64,000 nt of DNA, from contig JADNYV010000023.1 of NCBI GenBank assembly GCA_015501055.1, positions 248,001 to 312,000 of the forward strand. The letters are read 5' to 3'. Positions 23,201 through 35,320 of the stretch are shown piece after piece. Under the pieces are notes generated by a model that saw only the letters and a program-made list of their open reading frames with translations, searched no databases and was not told the DNA's origin. Numbering within the stretch: the stretch's first letter is position 1; every line of letters starts with the position of its first letter. Source of the stretch: Mucidula mucida (taxonomy: Eukaryota; Basidiomycota; Agaricomycetes; Agaricales; Physalacriaceae). The position numbers and the translations under genes are program-made.

Positions 23201-24269
23201 ACGGAGCCTGTACGTGCGCGATAAACCAGCGAAAGATTGCCGGTGCTTGGTCGCCTTTCTCCTCATGAAGCTTTTGGAGAGCAGGGAAGAGATGAATCAC
23301 TTCCGGTGGGTCGAGTATCCCGGCAGCCAACGCCTTATCCGCTTCAAAGGCTAATGGGAAGGGAAGCTCCGCAAGCGAACTTTGACACTCCTGTTCGAGA
23401 TCTGCGCTATAGATGTCGCAATAAACCTTGGGAATACGAAAATGAACGAAATGATGCAAATGGAGGGATTGCCTGCAACGCTTGATGAACGTGTCCAAGT
23501 TTTCCCGGTTGCCAAAAGTCAAGCATACAAGGCGTCCCACGTTCGCCATAGGTATATGACCATAGATTGATTCACAACGCTCGCAGGTAGTATCCAGTAT
23601 CGAGCTCGTGGCTTCGAACACCGGCGGGGCGCTAGCCTCCAGAAACACATCATAAGGAGCAGTCAGCATGTCAGGCTCACAGATCATCACAACCTGAGCC
23701 GCGCGAAACCAAGCATAGCTCGGCATCGTGGTGTAGTCGATCTCCTCAGGATCGGACTCTTCTTTGAGTGAAAGCCGCACACGTCGATGTTGCGGATCAC
23801 AACACACCGTCGCATCGCCCGCTGTTTCCACCTCTATGGAATACTCTCCACCCCGCGTGAGTCGCCCAAACGAGAAGCTGTCGAGCGGAATCTCGGTCGA
23901 TACAATGCGACGTTTCTCCGCTTCCTCCTGCAGTGCAGCAGGATCCACCCAAGGTCTCGCTGCAACCTGGGCGATGAGAGCCGTGTCCTCCGGCCTTTTC
24001 GATGCGTCATTCCGCGAGAACATGATGCGGGCGACACCGCTGACAATGATGCCTTTACCATAAGCGACCATGAACATCTCCCCGTCAGCGGCAGTCGGCA
24101 GGGTGAGGAGACCGCAACGCCATTTTTGGTTGCTGACTCGGAAGAGACGGATATGAAAATTGAGCAAGGGCGATTGTTGGAAGGGCGGTCGATGGATGTA
24201 TCTTGCGAGGGTGATTTTAAGGTCATCATCTCGCATATTGGAAGGAATGTTCCTCATAAACAGCTGCAT
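20212..24269 (-). CDS. Cellular RNA-dependent RNA polymerase (RNA-silencing type)
   Basis: Eukaryotic RdRP of the QDE-1/RDR family, which copies single-stranded RNA to feed Dicer in quelling and related silencing; this is a host gene, not viral. The protein starts MQLFMRNIPSNMRDDDLKIT, an RRM-like N-terminus usual for the family. A basic/Gln-rich segment (RRQRGRAAAVRQQHQQQPQP) is near 23080. The catalytic region follows across introns: GTAIRDTLGDFSMIAKKPAL, a QIRMAGAKGVIFMDP block, MYLNRPLIMLLEHLGVKDSA, IPVPGSYTLIGVSDEWG and the active site SCLGGGDLDGDIYNII, whose three metal-binding Asp lie in DLDGD at 21397-21411. The intron before this motif splices in frame. The C-terminus has an acidic run (20390-20430) and ends KKARRITRY. 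Roughly 1,250 residues, typical. No catalytic residue is missing. Fungi usually hold two or more paralogues; which one this is cannot be told here. Confidence 0.92.
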
Positions 24270-25670
24270 GGCGGGACAAGACGCCAGATACCGGCTGTCG
24301 GAGGGGAGCAGCCCACTGGAATCTGCGTATCGATACCAGGGAGATGAGCGCCTCTGTCCAAGATGATCATCGATAAGCGCCTATAAATAGGCATTTGGAT
24401 AGGATGTGAGAACCCGTCGCTGATAGCCTTGCTGAAACGGTCATGGGAAGCATCGCGCGACTTTGGGGTTCAGATGTCCTGTATACTGGAAATGCACGCG
24501 TTAGAAGGCGGTTTCGACAAGCGGAAGAAGAGGGTGTCTTGTTTATGCTTGGTGTAATTCAACGTGAAGAATCGACCTGCCAAAAACCGTAGTGCTAGTA
24601 TGGCTCATAAACAAGGCATGCTTGAATATCACAATATAGTGTCGGTAGGCGCCAAATAGCACGAGGAGGGACCTTTGAGATCGTTAAGGACGGGCGTGAC
24701 TGCGCACGTTTTGGACTGGGCCAACAATGATGAGTCAAGCCGTGCTCTTCGAGACGGCGCGGAAAACGCACCCTTGAACCACGCGTAGGGTAATTCTACT
24801 ACAGGTAATCGGCTACCTTTGGTGTAAAGGACATCGGTGATATACGACGGCGTGGACGAGACGTCCGTCCACTTCCTACTGGCGCGGGCGACGTAGATGT
24901 CGCGTCATTCGAGGTGTCCAGAACGGCGCACAGCGTGACGGGAGTGGCGGCGGCGGCGGCGACAACGGCGACAGCGACGACGACGACGGAGGTGATCGTG
25001 GGGATGGTGGTCGGTGGTCAAGGCGCGATCGGCGGCCCAGGGTTGCTTCTGACCCGGGTCTTTCACACTAGTATATAACTATTTCGATAAGTTCTGTTGG
25101 CGACATCGGTTGTCTCTTCCCACCGCTCTTGGCACTGTTCAGACGGCTTATCTGCTTAATTAGTGTTCGTACTTAAATCCTACTTACTCTTTCGTTTTTT
25201 GCTGATTATATTCACAGGCGAACACTGTAAATGATTCTATGTATACATTAGTGACGATAGTGCTCGTCTAGGAAGCCTCGATTCTCCACTGTTTTCTCAG
25301 CGCTTTACGGATCTCCCCATCCTTGGGATCGGGCGGCTGCTCAGCTTGCTTCCATTTGACGCATGTTCTTTGGTCAGTGACTGGATTCGGCGGCTCTTTG
25401 AATCAACTGTCTTTCTTCTTCGCGCGATTATTCATAAATGGATGGTATAAACTATACGGTCTTTTGTGCCACGACATTATGGGTAAGAGGATCGGCTACC
25501 TAAGCTCATAGTAGCGAGGATCAATGTGTTATCGGAGGGTATGTATGAAAGGAGAACTGAAATGGATTGTAGGGCTAATGGACCCTCCTAAAACCTCCTG
25601 TGTACAACGTTCGGTTATATATGGATGTTCTTGAACATATTCAACACGTCCATGGCACTATAAATCATCG
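24270..25670. other. Intergenic stretch with a GC-rich triplet tract
   Basis: CTATAAATAG at 24381-24390, about 110 bases before the RdRP start, could act as its TATA element. A GGC/GAC tract lies at 24945-25020. No gene with recognisable motifs was found; an open frame across the tract (about 24806-25075, +) lacks an ATG. Confidence 0.35.
24945..25020. repeat. Imperfect GGC/GAC triplet tract
   Basis: Five GGC units are followed by GAC/AGC/GAC units and then GGT-rich sequence. It is a low-complexity tract outside any supported coding region, likely to vary in length. Confidence 0.6.
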
Positions 25671-26288
25671 TCAATCCCGAGAAGTGAGTACGAAGACCAC
25701 ATACTCAGAATTCTCAAGTGCCACTTCATCTTGACACTCATGTAAAATGGCCTTCGTCATGCCCGCAGGTATCAACGCCGCCATCCCCTCCCACGCACCC
25801 TTCGCCATCTCCCAAATCTCTTTCCCAGCCTCAAACGGGCTCTTCTCTACCTCCAGCGCCAACAGGATACACACCAATTTCCCAGCGGCGCGCGTAATAT
25901 CGACAATGGCCGGCTCGGGCAGTAGTGCAACGACATTTCCATAAAAGACTGGCGCAGGCGTGTCGTAATTCACGAAAAGCTCCGCAGGCGTTTTCACGCC
26001 CTCAAAGAGACGCACAAACGCGGTCCGTGCGCAGCCGGTGTAGATGTACTCGTGGACGATGCGGAATATGCGCGGATCACAGTCAAAGACAATCCTCTCA
26101 GAGTCGTCTACGTGATCAATGATCCACAGGGAGTCGTCTTGGGCCGCGCAGAGGTGCTCTAGCAAGGCAGAATGCACGGGGAACTCGATGGTTCGGACCA
26201 TGACGGTCCAGTCCGGCTTTGGCATTCTTTCGTTCGGTTGGGCGCTATCATGGATGAGCACAGGAGGATAATAATGGTGGAGATGCAA
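25671..26288 (-). CDS. BTB/POZ-like domain protein (5' end uncertain)
   Basis: The frame downstream of an inferred acceptor encodes about 200 residues. The BTB-like core has TVMVRTIEFPVHSALLEHLC near the start, then ERIVFDCDPRIFRIVHEYIY and TG, matching the F-x-VHxxLL and F...VLxYIYTG pattern of BTB folds. The C-terminal half is helical (EAGKEIWEMAKGAWEGMAAL) and ends VVFVLTSRD. BTB proteins usually act as dimers or Cullin-3 adaptors, but fungal members of this sort are uncharacterised. An internal ATG at 26225 (MPKPDWTV) is a possible start. Alternatively an upstream exon (26524-26360, MYGSESDDEHTLSVYDMLTT) splices in frame through a weak donor GTTTCT. Confidence 0.55.
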   Translation of the reverse strand: MHLHHYYPPVLIHDSAQPNERMPKPDWTVMVRTIEFPVHSALLEHLCAAQDDSLWIIDHVDDSERIVFDCDPRIFRIVHEYIYTGCARTAFVRLFEGVKTPAELFVNYDTPAPVFYGNVVALLPEPAIVDITRAAGKLVCILLALEVEKSPFEAGKEIWEMAKGAWEGMAALIPAGMTKAILHECQDEVALENSEYVVFVLTSRD

Positions 26289-26524
26289 ACAAACAGGTTT
26301 CTGTATAACCTATAAACGACTGGTCGGTATCCAAATCAAATGTTAGGGTTGAAAGAAACTCGCGTTTGGCCGTAGCACCGGTAAAAAGCTTCGAACGACG
26401 AATCATAGCCTTCTAGGACTTTACTGCCGCCCCCGCGACCAGACTTTTTCATCACTGGCGTCAATGTGGTCAACATATCATACACGGATAATGTATGTTC
26501 ATCGTCTGATTCGGATCCGTACAT

Positions 26525-27913
26525 GATCGCGAAGTAAGGAGGGACAACACACTGATGCTAGACATGGAAGCTAATTGAACTCTTGAGCTTCGTTACTGTG
26601 CACAAGGTCTTTGACATCGAAGAAGAATGTATTAGGAAGGAAGCAACGCTTTGTGGGTCCGTCTGTGGGAGAGATCAGGACTACAGCAGGAATTGTTGTG
26701 ATTATGGTTCATAAGTACCTTATTTAGTAAGATTGAGGTGATGAAGAGGGTGCCGTTCGAACGCGTAGCTCAGCAACCGTTGACATACTTATGTTGAACA
26801 GTGAGACAGATTTTACACAAGATCATAGCTCATAGGACGGTCGGACACATCTTAAACGAGGAAGGTGTCCAGCTTCGCAAAAGCCTAACCCGACAGATTT
26901 TTGTTGAGCTGCGATGTGCGACTTCACTGAAGTCTCTGCACCGACACGTGATGGCGGTAATGAAAGAGGAGTGATGCGGTCACTCTTCCCTCTTCGTTAT
27001 GTACCGCCATCACGTCGACGTCGACGGTGCGCGCTCGAACAGCACACCGTCCACTGGTTCTGCCTTTCGCTTATTTCACCACCCTCCACTCCCTCAAATA
27101 CATATGTTCAAGTCTGGAGTCCCCGACTTCAGAAATGGAAGTCCTAACGCGATGTACGAGTTAGGTCCCCCTATACTCACAGCTGACCCCTAAACACTGA
27201 ATACCGCGAGGTATTGGGTATGCCTACGGGAGACTACAGCTGACCGCGTGTCAGTCAAAGAAGCTGTTGAGTTAACCGGCCTGTGCCCAATCACTCGCGC
27301 TGGATCGATTTCTATGTCTCCAACACATAGCATCATTTGGACAGTGCGAAAAGACTAAACGTCGTGCATTGAGCCATACTCAAGATAGAAGTCTAATTCT
27401 CGGCTTTACGGCAGGTGTTGTTTCAGCGCCACACGAATTTAAGCGCGCGCGCGTGGGACTGCATGAATTCTGAGCCTAGTCACGTACGAGCGCGTTCGTG
27501 CGAGTGGGCATCACTCCGCTGCTTTGTCTACTTCTTCTGCGCATCCATTTCTGCTGCGGCTTTGGGCAGGCTTTCCTGCACCTGTGTACCCGTTCTACAG
27601 TATACTTATAATCTATAGCGCGTTTCATTTCTTCCCCAGCGCTTCGTTCCTGGAGCCGAGGCTATATGCCTTTCCTCGCGATACCGTCTAGTCGACCTCT
27701 GACGCGTCAGACTCATTCGCCATGTATTCGTCATCAAGTTGTCCCTCCGGAGCACCGCCGCAGTTCCAAACTGGGGGCGTAGCTTCGTACCTGGGCGCCT
27801 ATTGGTAATCAGATATGATAAGGCCCCCGGTTTTCAAATAACCACCACATGGAACGTTGGAAGATTATTAAACGACGAGCAACTGACTCAGTTGCTCCCA
27901 CCATCCATCCAGG
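26525..27913. other. Intergenic stretch upstream of the ABC transporter
   Basis: About 1.4 kb with only short unsupported frames (for example 26914-27147 and 27415-27618 on plus). An alternating GC run lies near 27445. It separates divergent genes and should hold both promoters. Confidence 0.35.
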
Positions 27914-30900
27914 ATGCAGGTCGATGTGTTCAGCCAGGCTATCCTTGCGGAGCCGTCGCTGTGGAACTACGTCCTGCCCCCTTCGCAGTATGTTTTGCTT
28001 CTAGTTTGAATCGATCGCCCTTCTGACTCCTTGATTTAAATAGACCTAGCCTCTATGCAAATACGCTCGCTATTCCTGTCTACGCGGGAGCTCTGTCTGC
28101 CGTCGTCCTCTTTTTACACGCTCTATTCTTGTTTGTCACCGCAAAAAGGGAGCAGGGACCAACGAATGAGAAGTCATGGACTATATTCGTATGCATGCTG
28201 CTTAGGATCGTTGGGAGTTTGACTCTGGTAGCTCTGACGGTGGTCACCGCCGAATCAGATTTGCTGATCACATTTGTAAGCGATACGCGTGCTTTTTTCC
28301 TACTCATTTACATTTCTCAGGTGTACTCTGCGTTTTTGGCGATTTTCGCGGTATGCGCGCGCCCACGATGGAGTCGTATACTCGCGCGGCATTACAACTT
28401 CATCCTCCTCGTCACCTTCGGCGTCTACTTTTATCGCGACGTGTACCCTGTGATGACATACATGCATTCTCCGCAAGATTCGGCCCAAGCCGCCATCCTC
28501 TGGGCTAAAGTAGGACTCGTCACCCTCCTTGGGGTCGCTATCCCGCTGGGCATTCCCCGACCTTACGTCCCGCTCGATCCATTGGTTAGTTATCCCCCTC
28601 GAAAGTTATACTCATTGATTGACAACCTGGTAGAACCCGGCACCAGAACCCAATCCAGAGCAAACCGCTTCGTTATTTTCACTCGCTGTTCATTATTACC
28701 TTGATCCTATCGTATTTAAAGCGTATAGCCTGCCGCATCTACCGCTCGACCAACTTCCTCCGCTCGCGGACTACGACGAGGCCAGGGCCCTCAAGCAAAG
28801 GAGCTTTCCATTTCTCGATGTATTCTCCGGAGCTCCAAAACGACATCTCTTCTTCGGTCTGATGCGTATCTTCCGTAAAGACTATTTTGTCCTGTTCATC
28901 ATGATCGTGCTTCACGTCCTTTTCACATTCGCCGCCCCCGTCTGTTTGAACAGATTGCTCGCCTATATCGAAACAGGTGGGGAAGGTGCAACGGTGCGCC
29001 CGTGGGTGTGGATATGTGGTCTCTTTGTGGGCCCGATGGCGACGTCAATGAGTATCCAGTGGTATATATTCACAGCGGTAAGTTATGACCCTCTCGAACA
29101 CTGACAAGCATCTGATTGCCGGACTGCAGACGCGACTTATTACGCTTGCCCAGGCTCTTCTCACTCAGCTGACGTTTGAGCATTCACTCCGGATCAGAAT
29201 GAAGGCAGCCACACCCGATAGTACGCCGTCCTCGACACCTTCCTCTTCTGTGGCCGGGTCCGACTCCGATGAGACGGTCCATGACGGTGCGAGCACGTCT
29301 AGCGATAACACCGCCGCCTCTGAAGAAACCGCCACCGCCAAACCCGTGTCAGCACCGGTCGAACACTCGGACACATCCAACCTCGTCGGGAAGATCAACA
29401 ATCTGGTTACAACTGACTTAGAGAACATCATCTCCGGACGTGATTTCCTTCTCTTGGTCGTCTACCTGCCTATGGAGGTCGCTCTTTGCATCGTCTTTCT
29501 GTACGCTGTCATCGGATGGAGGTAATGTTTCTTGCTTTTGAAGGCACGGCATGACAGCTAAATTATTCTGGATCACAGTGCCCTGGTTGGTTTGGTATTC
29601 ATAATGATCATGCTTCCCGTCCCGGCGCTGGTAGCGAAGGTTACACAGATGATCCAAGAGAACAGGCTTGTGAAGACCGATGGGCGGGTACAGTTAGTTA
29701 CTGAGAGTGCGTCCACACCCTTCCGATCATACATGACTCTCAACTCGATGTAGTCTTGAACGTCCTACGCATGATTAAGCTTTTTGGATGGGAAGCGAAG
29801 ATGGACGCCAAGCTAGCCAGCAAGCGCGAGGAAGAGTTAATCTGGATCAGGAAAAGACAGATACTCGATCTGGTCAATGGCATAGTGAAGTAAGTGTTTA
29901 TATAGGCGGCGCGCCCTAGATACTGACGAGCGCCATCTTTAGCTTGATCATTCCTTTGATCACTATGGTCATCACGTTCGGCTTCCAGTGCGTCCATTTC
30001 ACCTCGTGTTGTCTCCATTTTTCTGACTTTACAGTGTACGTACCGAACCAACATGGGTAATATTCAGAGGCACTAACACATTCGTTTAGACTTTGGTGAT
30101 GAAGCAACCTCTCAGCGCATCCATCGTGTTCTCGAGCATGTCAGTCTTCGACATCCTGCGGGACCAGCTTCATATGATCTTTGCTTCCGTTACGGAAATC
30201 ATGTCGGGCAAGGTCTCTCTAGACAGGATGAACAAGTTCTTGCACGAGGTGCGTCTCATTGCTGTCACTCCACACTATAACCAGCTCAATGCCTTGCGAA
30301 ACAGACCGAATTGCTTGACTCTTACTCTTCGCAAGGGGGGAATGCCGACCTCATCTCGCCGCCTACGCCCTCCTCGGGAATCGGGTTCCGAGATGCATCC
30401 TTCCTATGGTCGAACTCTGCCTCCGACGGATCCCTCACTCCATCCAAGAGGAAGTTTTCTCTCCGAATAGACGGCTCGTTGGAGTTCAAAAAGGGCTGTA
30501 TCAATCTCGTTGTGGGGCCCACTGGTTCAGGAAAGACGTCCTTGCTTATGGCGTTACTCGGTGGGTACCACCGGCTTCACATTAATACGGTCTGAACGTG
30601 CTCTAGGCGAAATGCATTTTGTACGGACGGGGCCGAATGGATGGTATAACCTCCCAAGAGATAGTGGTGTAGCTTACGCTGCGCAGGAGTCCTGGGTGCA
30701 GAATGAGACTATTAAGGTTCGTCTCTTTCCCTTTCTCATCCATTGTCAAGTTCACGAAACGACGTATAGGCTAACATTCTTTTCGGTTCACCATACGACG
30801 AAACGCGGTACCAGAAGGTTATCTACCAGTGCGGATTGGAGCGCGACATGACATTGTTCGAGGCGGGCGATCAGACTGAAGTGGGAGAGAAGGGCTTGAC

Positions 30901-33900
30901 GTTAAGCGGTGGTCAGAAAGCGAGAGTCACTTTGGCGCGGTGCGTATCGCTGTGAAACTACGTGAATACTGCGGCTGATTGCTGTGGTTTTAGCGCTATG
31001 TATTCATCTGCTAAAACCATCCTACTCGACGACGTCTTGGCTGCACTCGAGTACGTTTCTCTTTCATTATGGACTGCCCTTGTGCTAATAACGTCATCGA
31101 ACTACAGCGTGCACACGTCAAAGTGGATTGTCGACAAGTGTTTTTCGGGTGATTTGGCAAAAGGGCGAACGATTATCCTGGTCGTACGTCCCTATCCATG
31201 CTCCGCTCGTTCTGCTCAATGCAGTCTCGATATAGACGCACAACATTACGCTTTGCGAACCGATCGCCAACTTTGTCGTATCTATCAAAGATGGTCGCGT
31301 CGTCAGCCAAGGAAGCCTCAGCGAGGCGCTCAAGTCTGATGAAACGCTGCAAGAGGAGACCAAGGCTGAGGAGGAGATCCTTGCAAAGGCGGATCAAGAG
31401 GTTGATGAGGACTCGTCTTCCCCGATACATAACAGCGATGCGGATAATGCGAAGAAACCGAGCGGGCAACTTATCATTGCGGAAGAGATTGATGAAGGGC
31501 ACGTTGGCTGGTCGGCATGTATGTTTGCTTTCTCACTTTGCTTGGAATAATTATCAAGCTGACCATTCGACATTACAGTAAATCTCTACTTCAAGGCGCT
31601 AGGCGGTGACCACGTGTGGTTGTTCTTCTTTTCGTACATTGGCGGTCTAGTTTTGACACAGTTGTTAAACACAACGCAGACTTGGTGGCTAGGCTACTGG
31701 GCCTCCCAGTACGAAGGTGCCGATGAGGCTTATGTTCCTGTATCCTAGTGAGTTCGCTTCGTCTCTCTTCTATGTGTACAGGAATTAAACGCGGTTGTCA
31801 AAGCTATATTGCCGTGTATAGCGCTCTGGCGCTGATTGCTGTTATGGTGTACACGCTGGCCATCTTATTATACTATGGAGGTGCCATCCGCGCGTCGAGA
31901 ACCATTCATCAAAGGATTGTGGGTTCGATCCTTGGGACTACATTGAGGTTGGTTCTGTGTACTCCCGGTTGACGTTTGATGATGAGATTGTTGTTTAGAT
32001 GGCTGGACACGACTCCGACGTCGCGTATCATCGCCCGGTGCACACAGGACATTCGAGCTGGTACGTCTAACAGGTTTTTGGAAAGCCATCTTGAGCTTAC
32101 CATCGTTGTCGGCCGTAGTGGATGGCCCGGTCGCCATGTGGTTCCTCTTCGTGGTCGACCTCTCTGTAATGCTGCTCGTCAAGTTTCTTGCAATTGTTAC
32201 GGTCACCCCGCTCTTCGTGGTCCCCGCCGTTTTCGTATTCGTCGCAGGAGGAATATGCGGCCAGATATATATCAAGGCGCAGCTGTCTGTGAAGCGCGAG
32301 ATGTCCAATGCGAAGGCGCCGGTTCTTTCACAGTGAGCATTAGGTTTCTGCAAGTTGATGAAAACAATCTCTGACGCCGATTGTTTAGTTTCGGGGCAGC
32401 AATCACTGGACTAAGTATGTCTACTGCTTTAGTGTGTTGTTTCTTGATACTCAAGTGGCATTTCGTTAGCCTCGATTCGTGCATATGGCGTTCAAGAGGT
32501 ATTCATCGAAGAGTCTCTCAAACGTATCAATACGTTCTCGCGCGCCTCCCGGATGTACTATAATCTCAATCGTTGGATCTGTATCCGCATTGATGCATTC
32601 GGAGGTCTATTCGCTGCTGCACTCGCCACCTATCTTGTTTACTTCCAAGACCAAGCAGCTGCAACGACTGGTTTCTCGCTGAATATGGCTAGTGAGTACC
32701 TGGCCTCGATTAAAGTCGAAGAGAATGCTAACGACCGTGTCCGTAGTCGGATTCAGCGGATTGATCCTGTGGTGGGTCCGTAATCTGAACGAGTTTGAAG
32801 TACAAGGTCTGTCGCTTCGTAGTTGCTGTTGGGGTGTCTATCTCATGAAAGTATCTAGCCAACAGCCTGGAGCGCATTCAGCAGTATCTAGGCATTGAGC
32901 AAGAACCGAAACCGACTGAGACTGGAACACCCCCTGCGTACTGGCCTGCTAGTGGGAGTCTGGTAGTGGAAAACCTATCTGCGCGGTACTCAGTAGACGG
33001 GCCAAATGTGCTACAAGACATCTCGTTCGAGTTGAAGTCGGGAGACAGGGTGGGAGTTGGTACGTCGGATTACATGATTCTGATACGATTGCTAACTCTT
33101 GTCTAGTTGGACGTACCGGGTCTGGGAAAAGTTCCCTCACGTTGTCCCTCCTCAGGTGTATCTTCACCGAAGGAAATGTCTACTTTGACGGACTGCCCAC
33201 GTCTTCACTCAACCTGGACGCATTGAGAAAGAGTATCACTATCATTCCGCAGATGGTATGCCTTTCTTCATTCATGTTGATATTAGCCAGTGTTAACGTT
33301 CTCGATAGCCCGAGTTGCTATCGGGCACGTTGCGCCAGAATCTCGATCCCTTCTCTCAGTACGATGATGCAACACTCAACGACGCTCTTCGCGCTTCTGG
33401 TTTGTTCGCTCTACAGGCCGAGGACACCACGCATCCAAACGACGACGAGAAGCCCGAGAACCACATCACGCTCGATACATCGATTTCGTCCGGCGGTAAC
33501 AATCTTTCAGTCGGGCAACGCCAAATCCTCGCTCTGGCTCGTGCCATCGTGCGCGGAAGCAAGCTTCTCATTCTGGACGAGGCTACATCGGCCATCGACT
33601 ACAAAACCGATTCGATTATACAAAACTCGCTTCGGCATGAGCTTGGCGCGGGAGATGTGACACTCATTACTGTTGCGCATCGGTTGCAGACGATCATGGA
33701 CGCGGATAAGATTGTATGAATTCCCTTGACTATGTTTTTTTTCGGGGAACGCTGATATGTATGGTTGTTTAGATGGTCTTGGACGCTGGCCGCCTGGTGG
33801 AGTTTGATTCACCGAAGGCGCTATTGGAGCTTCCGAATGGGAAGCTAAGAGCGCTGGTGGATGAGAGCAGCGATCGAGAGGCGTTATATACGATGGCAAG

Positions 33901-33916
33901 GGATGGAAGAACCTAG
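27914..33916 (+). CDS. ABC transporter, ABCC/MRP subfamily, full-length, many introns
   Basis: Full TMD-NBD-TMD-NBD exporter of the multidrug-resistance-associated type, roughly 1,400 residues over about twenty exons. The start ATG at 27914 gives [20 protein letters not shown]; an extra N-terminal membrane domain (TMD0-like) follows, as in long MRPs. TMD1 contains a Ser/Asp-rich insert (about 29215-29370). NBD1: Walker [12 protein letters not shown] (near 30514-30545), signature [14 protein letters not shown] (near 30902), Walker [12 protein letters not shown]-loop THN. An acidic linker precedes TMD2. NBD2: Walker [16 protein letters not shown] (33109-33150), signature [14 protein letters not shown] (33504), Walker [14 protein letters not shown]-loop AHRLQTI. 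NBD1 has Asp in place of the catalytic Glu after Walker B, the usual ABCC asymmetry. The tail ends [14 protein letters not shown] at 33914-33916. Likely vacuolar or plasma-membrane export of conjugates or drugs; substrate unknown. No inactivating change seen. Confidence 0.92.
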
Positions 33917-34472
33917 GCGACGTAACGGTACTGCCGACGTGGGCAGCGATGGCTGTATTCGCTGTTCTTGGGCATGCTGTCATCATTAGAAGACTTGCAG
34001 GCTACTTCACACCGTGGTGATACGACGATGATCATGATGGGGATGGAATTGAATGTTTGGTGATTGTGATTTGACTATATGGATAGGACTTTGTGCCCCA
34101 TGCTGGTAAAGTGTAAGGCAGTCTCGAAGTCAAATGGTTAGTGCGCCAGGATTACCAGTACAACCATTATATATATGCATGGTGTATTTGTGAAAGTTCA
34201 CTGGCAGCACGTTCTCGACAGTGATTTGAATTTGTCACGTCGCAAATACGTATCCAGAAGTTGAGCACTGTCGTTTTGTCCCACAGTTATCCGTTTGTTG
34301 ATCTCCACTTTTCATCGGTGAATATCATGTCTGGTCGCGTCTCCAATGCGGAAGCAATCACTCATACAAGTGATGTGACTAAAATGTCCTTGAAAGTCGT
34401 AAAAATCGTTCGCCGTATCGATTGTCCAATGAAATTATCAAGTCCACGTTCAATACACTTGCGCCACAGCAT
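33917..34472. other. Intergenic stretch between convergent genes
   Basis: 3' flanks of the ABC transporter (+) and the secreted protein gene (-). No further gene seen. Confidence 0.35.
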
Positions 34473-35267
34473 TCAACCGCAGGTGAAGTAACCACCTTCT
34501 ATGACAGATGGGCATCCTTGCTCATCTGCGAATATCGTTGAGCTTCTATGCACAACGAAAATGAACCAAATAAGCTACCTTTATTCGTAGGGCAGTCTGC
34601 GGGATCATCGCAGCACTTGATGCATGCTCGCGGACCGGCTGGCTCAATGAGCTCTACGTAGTGGTTGTAGCTACCGACGACAAACGGTTAGGAATGGATG
34701 TCATGAAATGCAGTTTAGACTCGACGCACCCAAGGCAGATGCTTCCCTGTGGATTTCCCTGACCACCTTCTCCACCGCTCGAATCATACTGACCTCCGGC
34801 ATCGCTGGGAATAAGTCGATCCAATTTGCTCGAGTTGATGCACCCAGTTACTGCAACGAGCGTTCAACGAAACGACTCTGGTACTTCTTGAAGGGAAGAC
34901 ATAACCTACATTGAGCATAACGACCGCCATTCGTGCCTGTCCCCGACTGGAACGCGACTTTATTCTTCTTCCAGAAATTCTGCGGCAGCGTTCCTTGCGA
35001 GTCGTCGTAACGCCCGTTTGGAGAACAGTAGGTTTGCATCCCGCCTGGATGCTCGCTGTCGCCGACTGAAGTGTGTTCCGTGCGGGGTACAATGATACTG
35101 CATCCAGTATAAGATATCACGTCAGAACAGAAAAGATGAAGAGCGCACCAGAACTCATCAATGCTAGTAACATATACAGTATTATCCGCAGCCGCACTTG
35201 GTGCGGCATAGGCATTAGCTGCTAGAGAAAGTAGAGCAAGACCGAATATGGATCTGGATGAATGCAT
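34473..35267 (-). CDS. Small secreted cysteine-rich protein with GDSEHPGG motif
   Basis: The ATG at 35265-35267 opens a signal peptide MHSSRSIFGLALLSLAANAY, then APSAAADNTVYVTSIDEF. Splicing gives CIIVPRTEHTSVGDSEHPGG, MQTYCSPNGRYDDSQGTLPQ, NFWKKNKVAFQSGTGTNGGR, TGCINSSKLDRLIPSDAGGQ, YNHYVELIEPAGPRACIKCC, then DDPADCPTNK and a last exon DEQGCPSVIEGGYFTC. All junctions are in frame; the stop is at 34473-34475. About 190 residues with paired cysteines, suggesting a disulfide-bonded extracellular protein. Basidiomycetes commonly carry small families of this secreted type, with no activity established to my knowledge. A TATA-like ACATAAAAGG (35311-35320) lies about 45 bases upstream. A broken paralogue lies at 58415-59185 on the same strand. 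Confidence 0.82.
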
Positions 35268-35310
35268 TTCGACGAAGATGGGAGAGTCCATTGATCCATG
35301 GAACAAAGCG

Positions 35311-35320
35311 CCTTTTATGT
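35311..35320 (-). promoter_or_regulatory. TATA-like element (ACATAAAAGG)
   Basis: On the minus strand this lies about 45 bases before the ATG of the secreted cysteine-rich protein gene. Confidence 0.4.

Noticed and set aside
24806..25075. Open plus-strand frame through the GGC/GAC tract
   Set aside because: No ATG, low complexity, no splice acceptor clearly leading into it.
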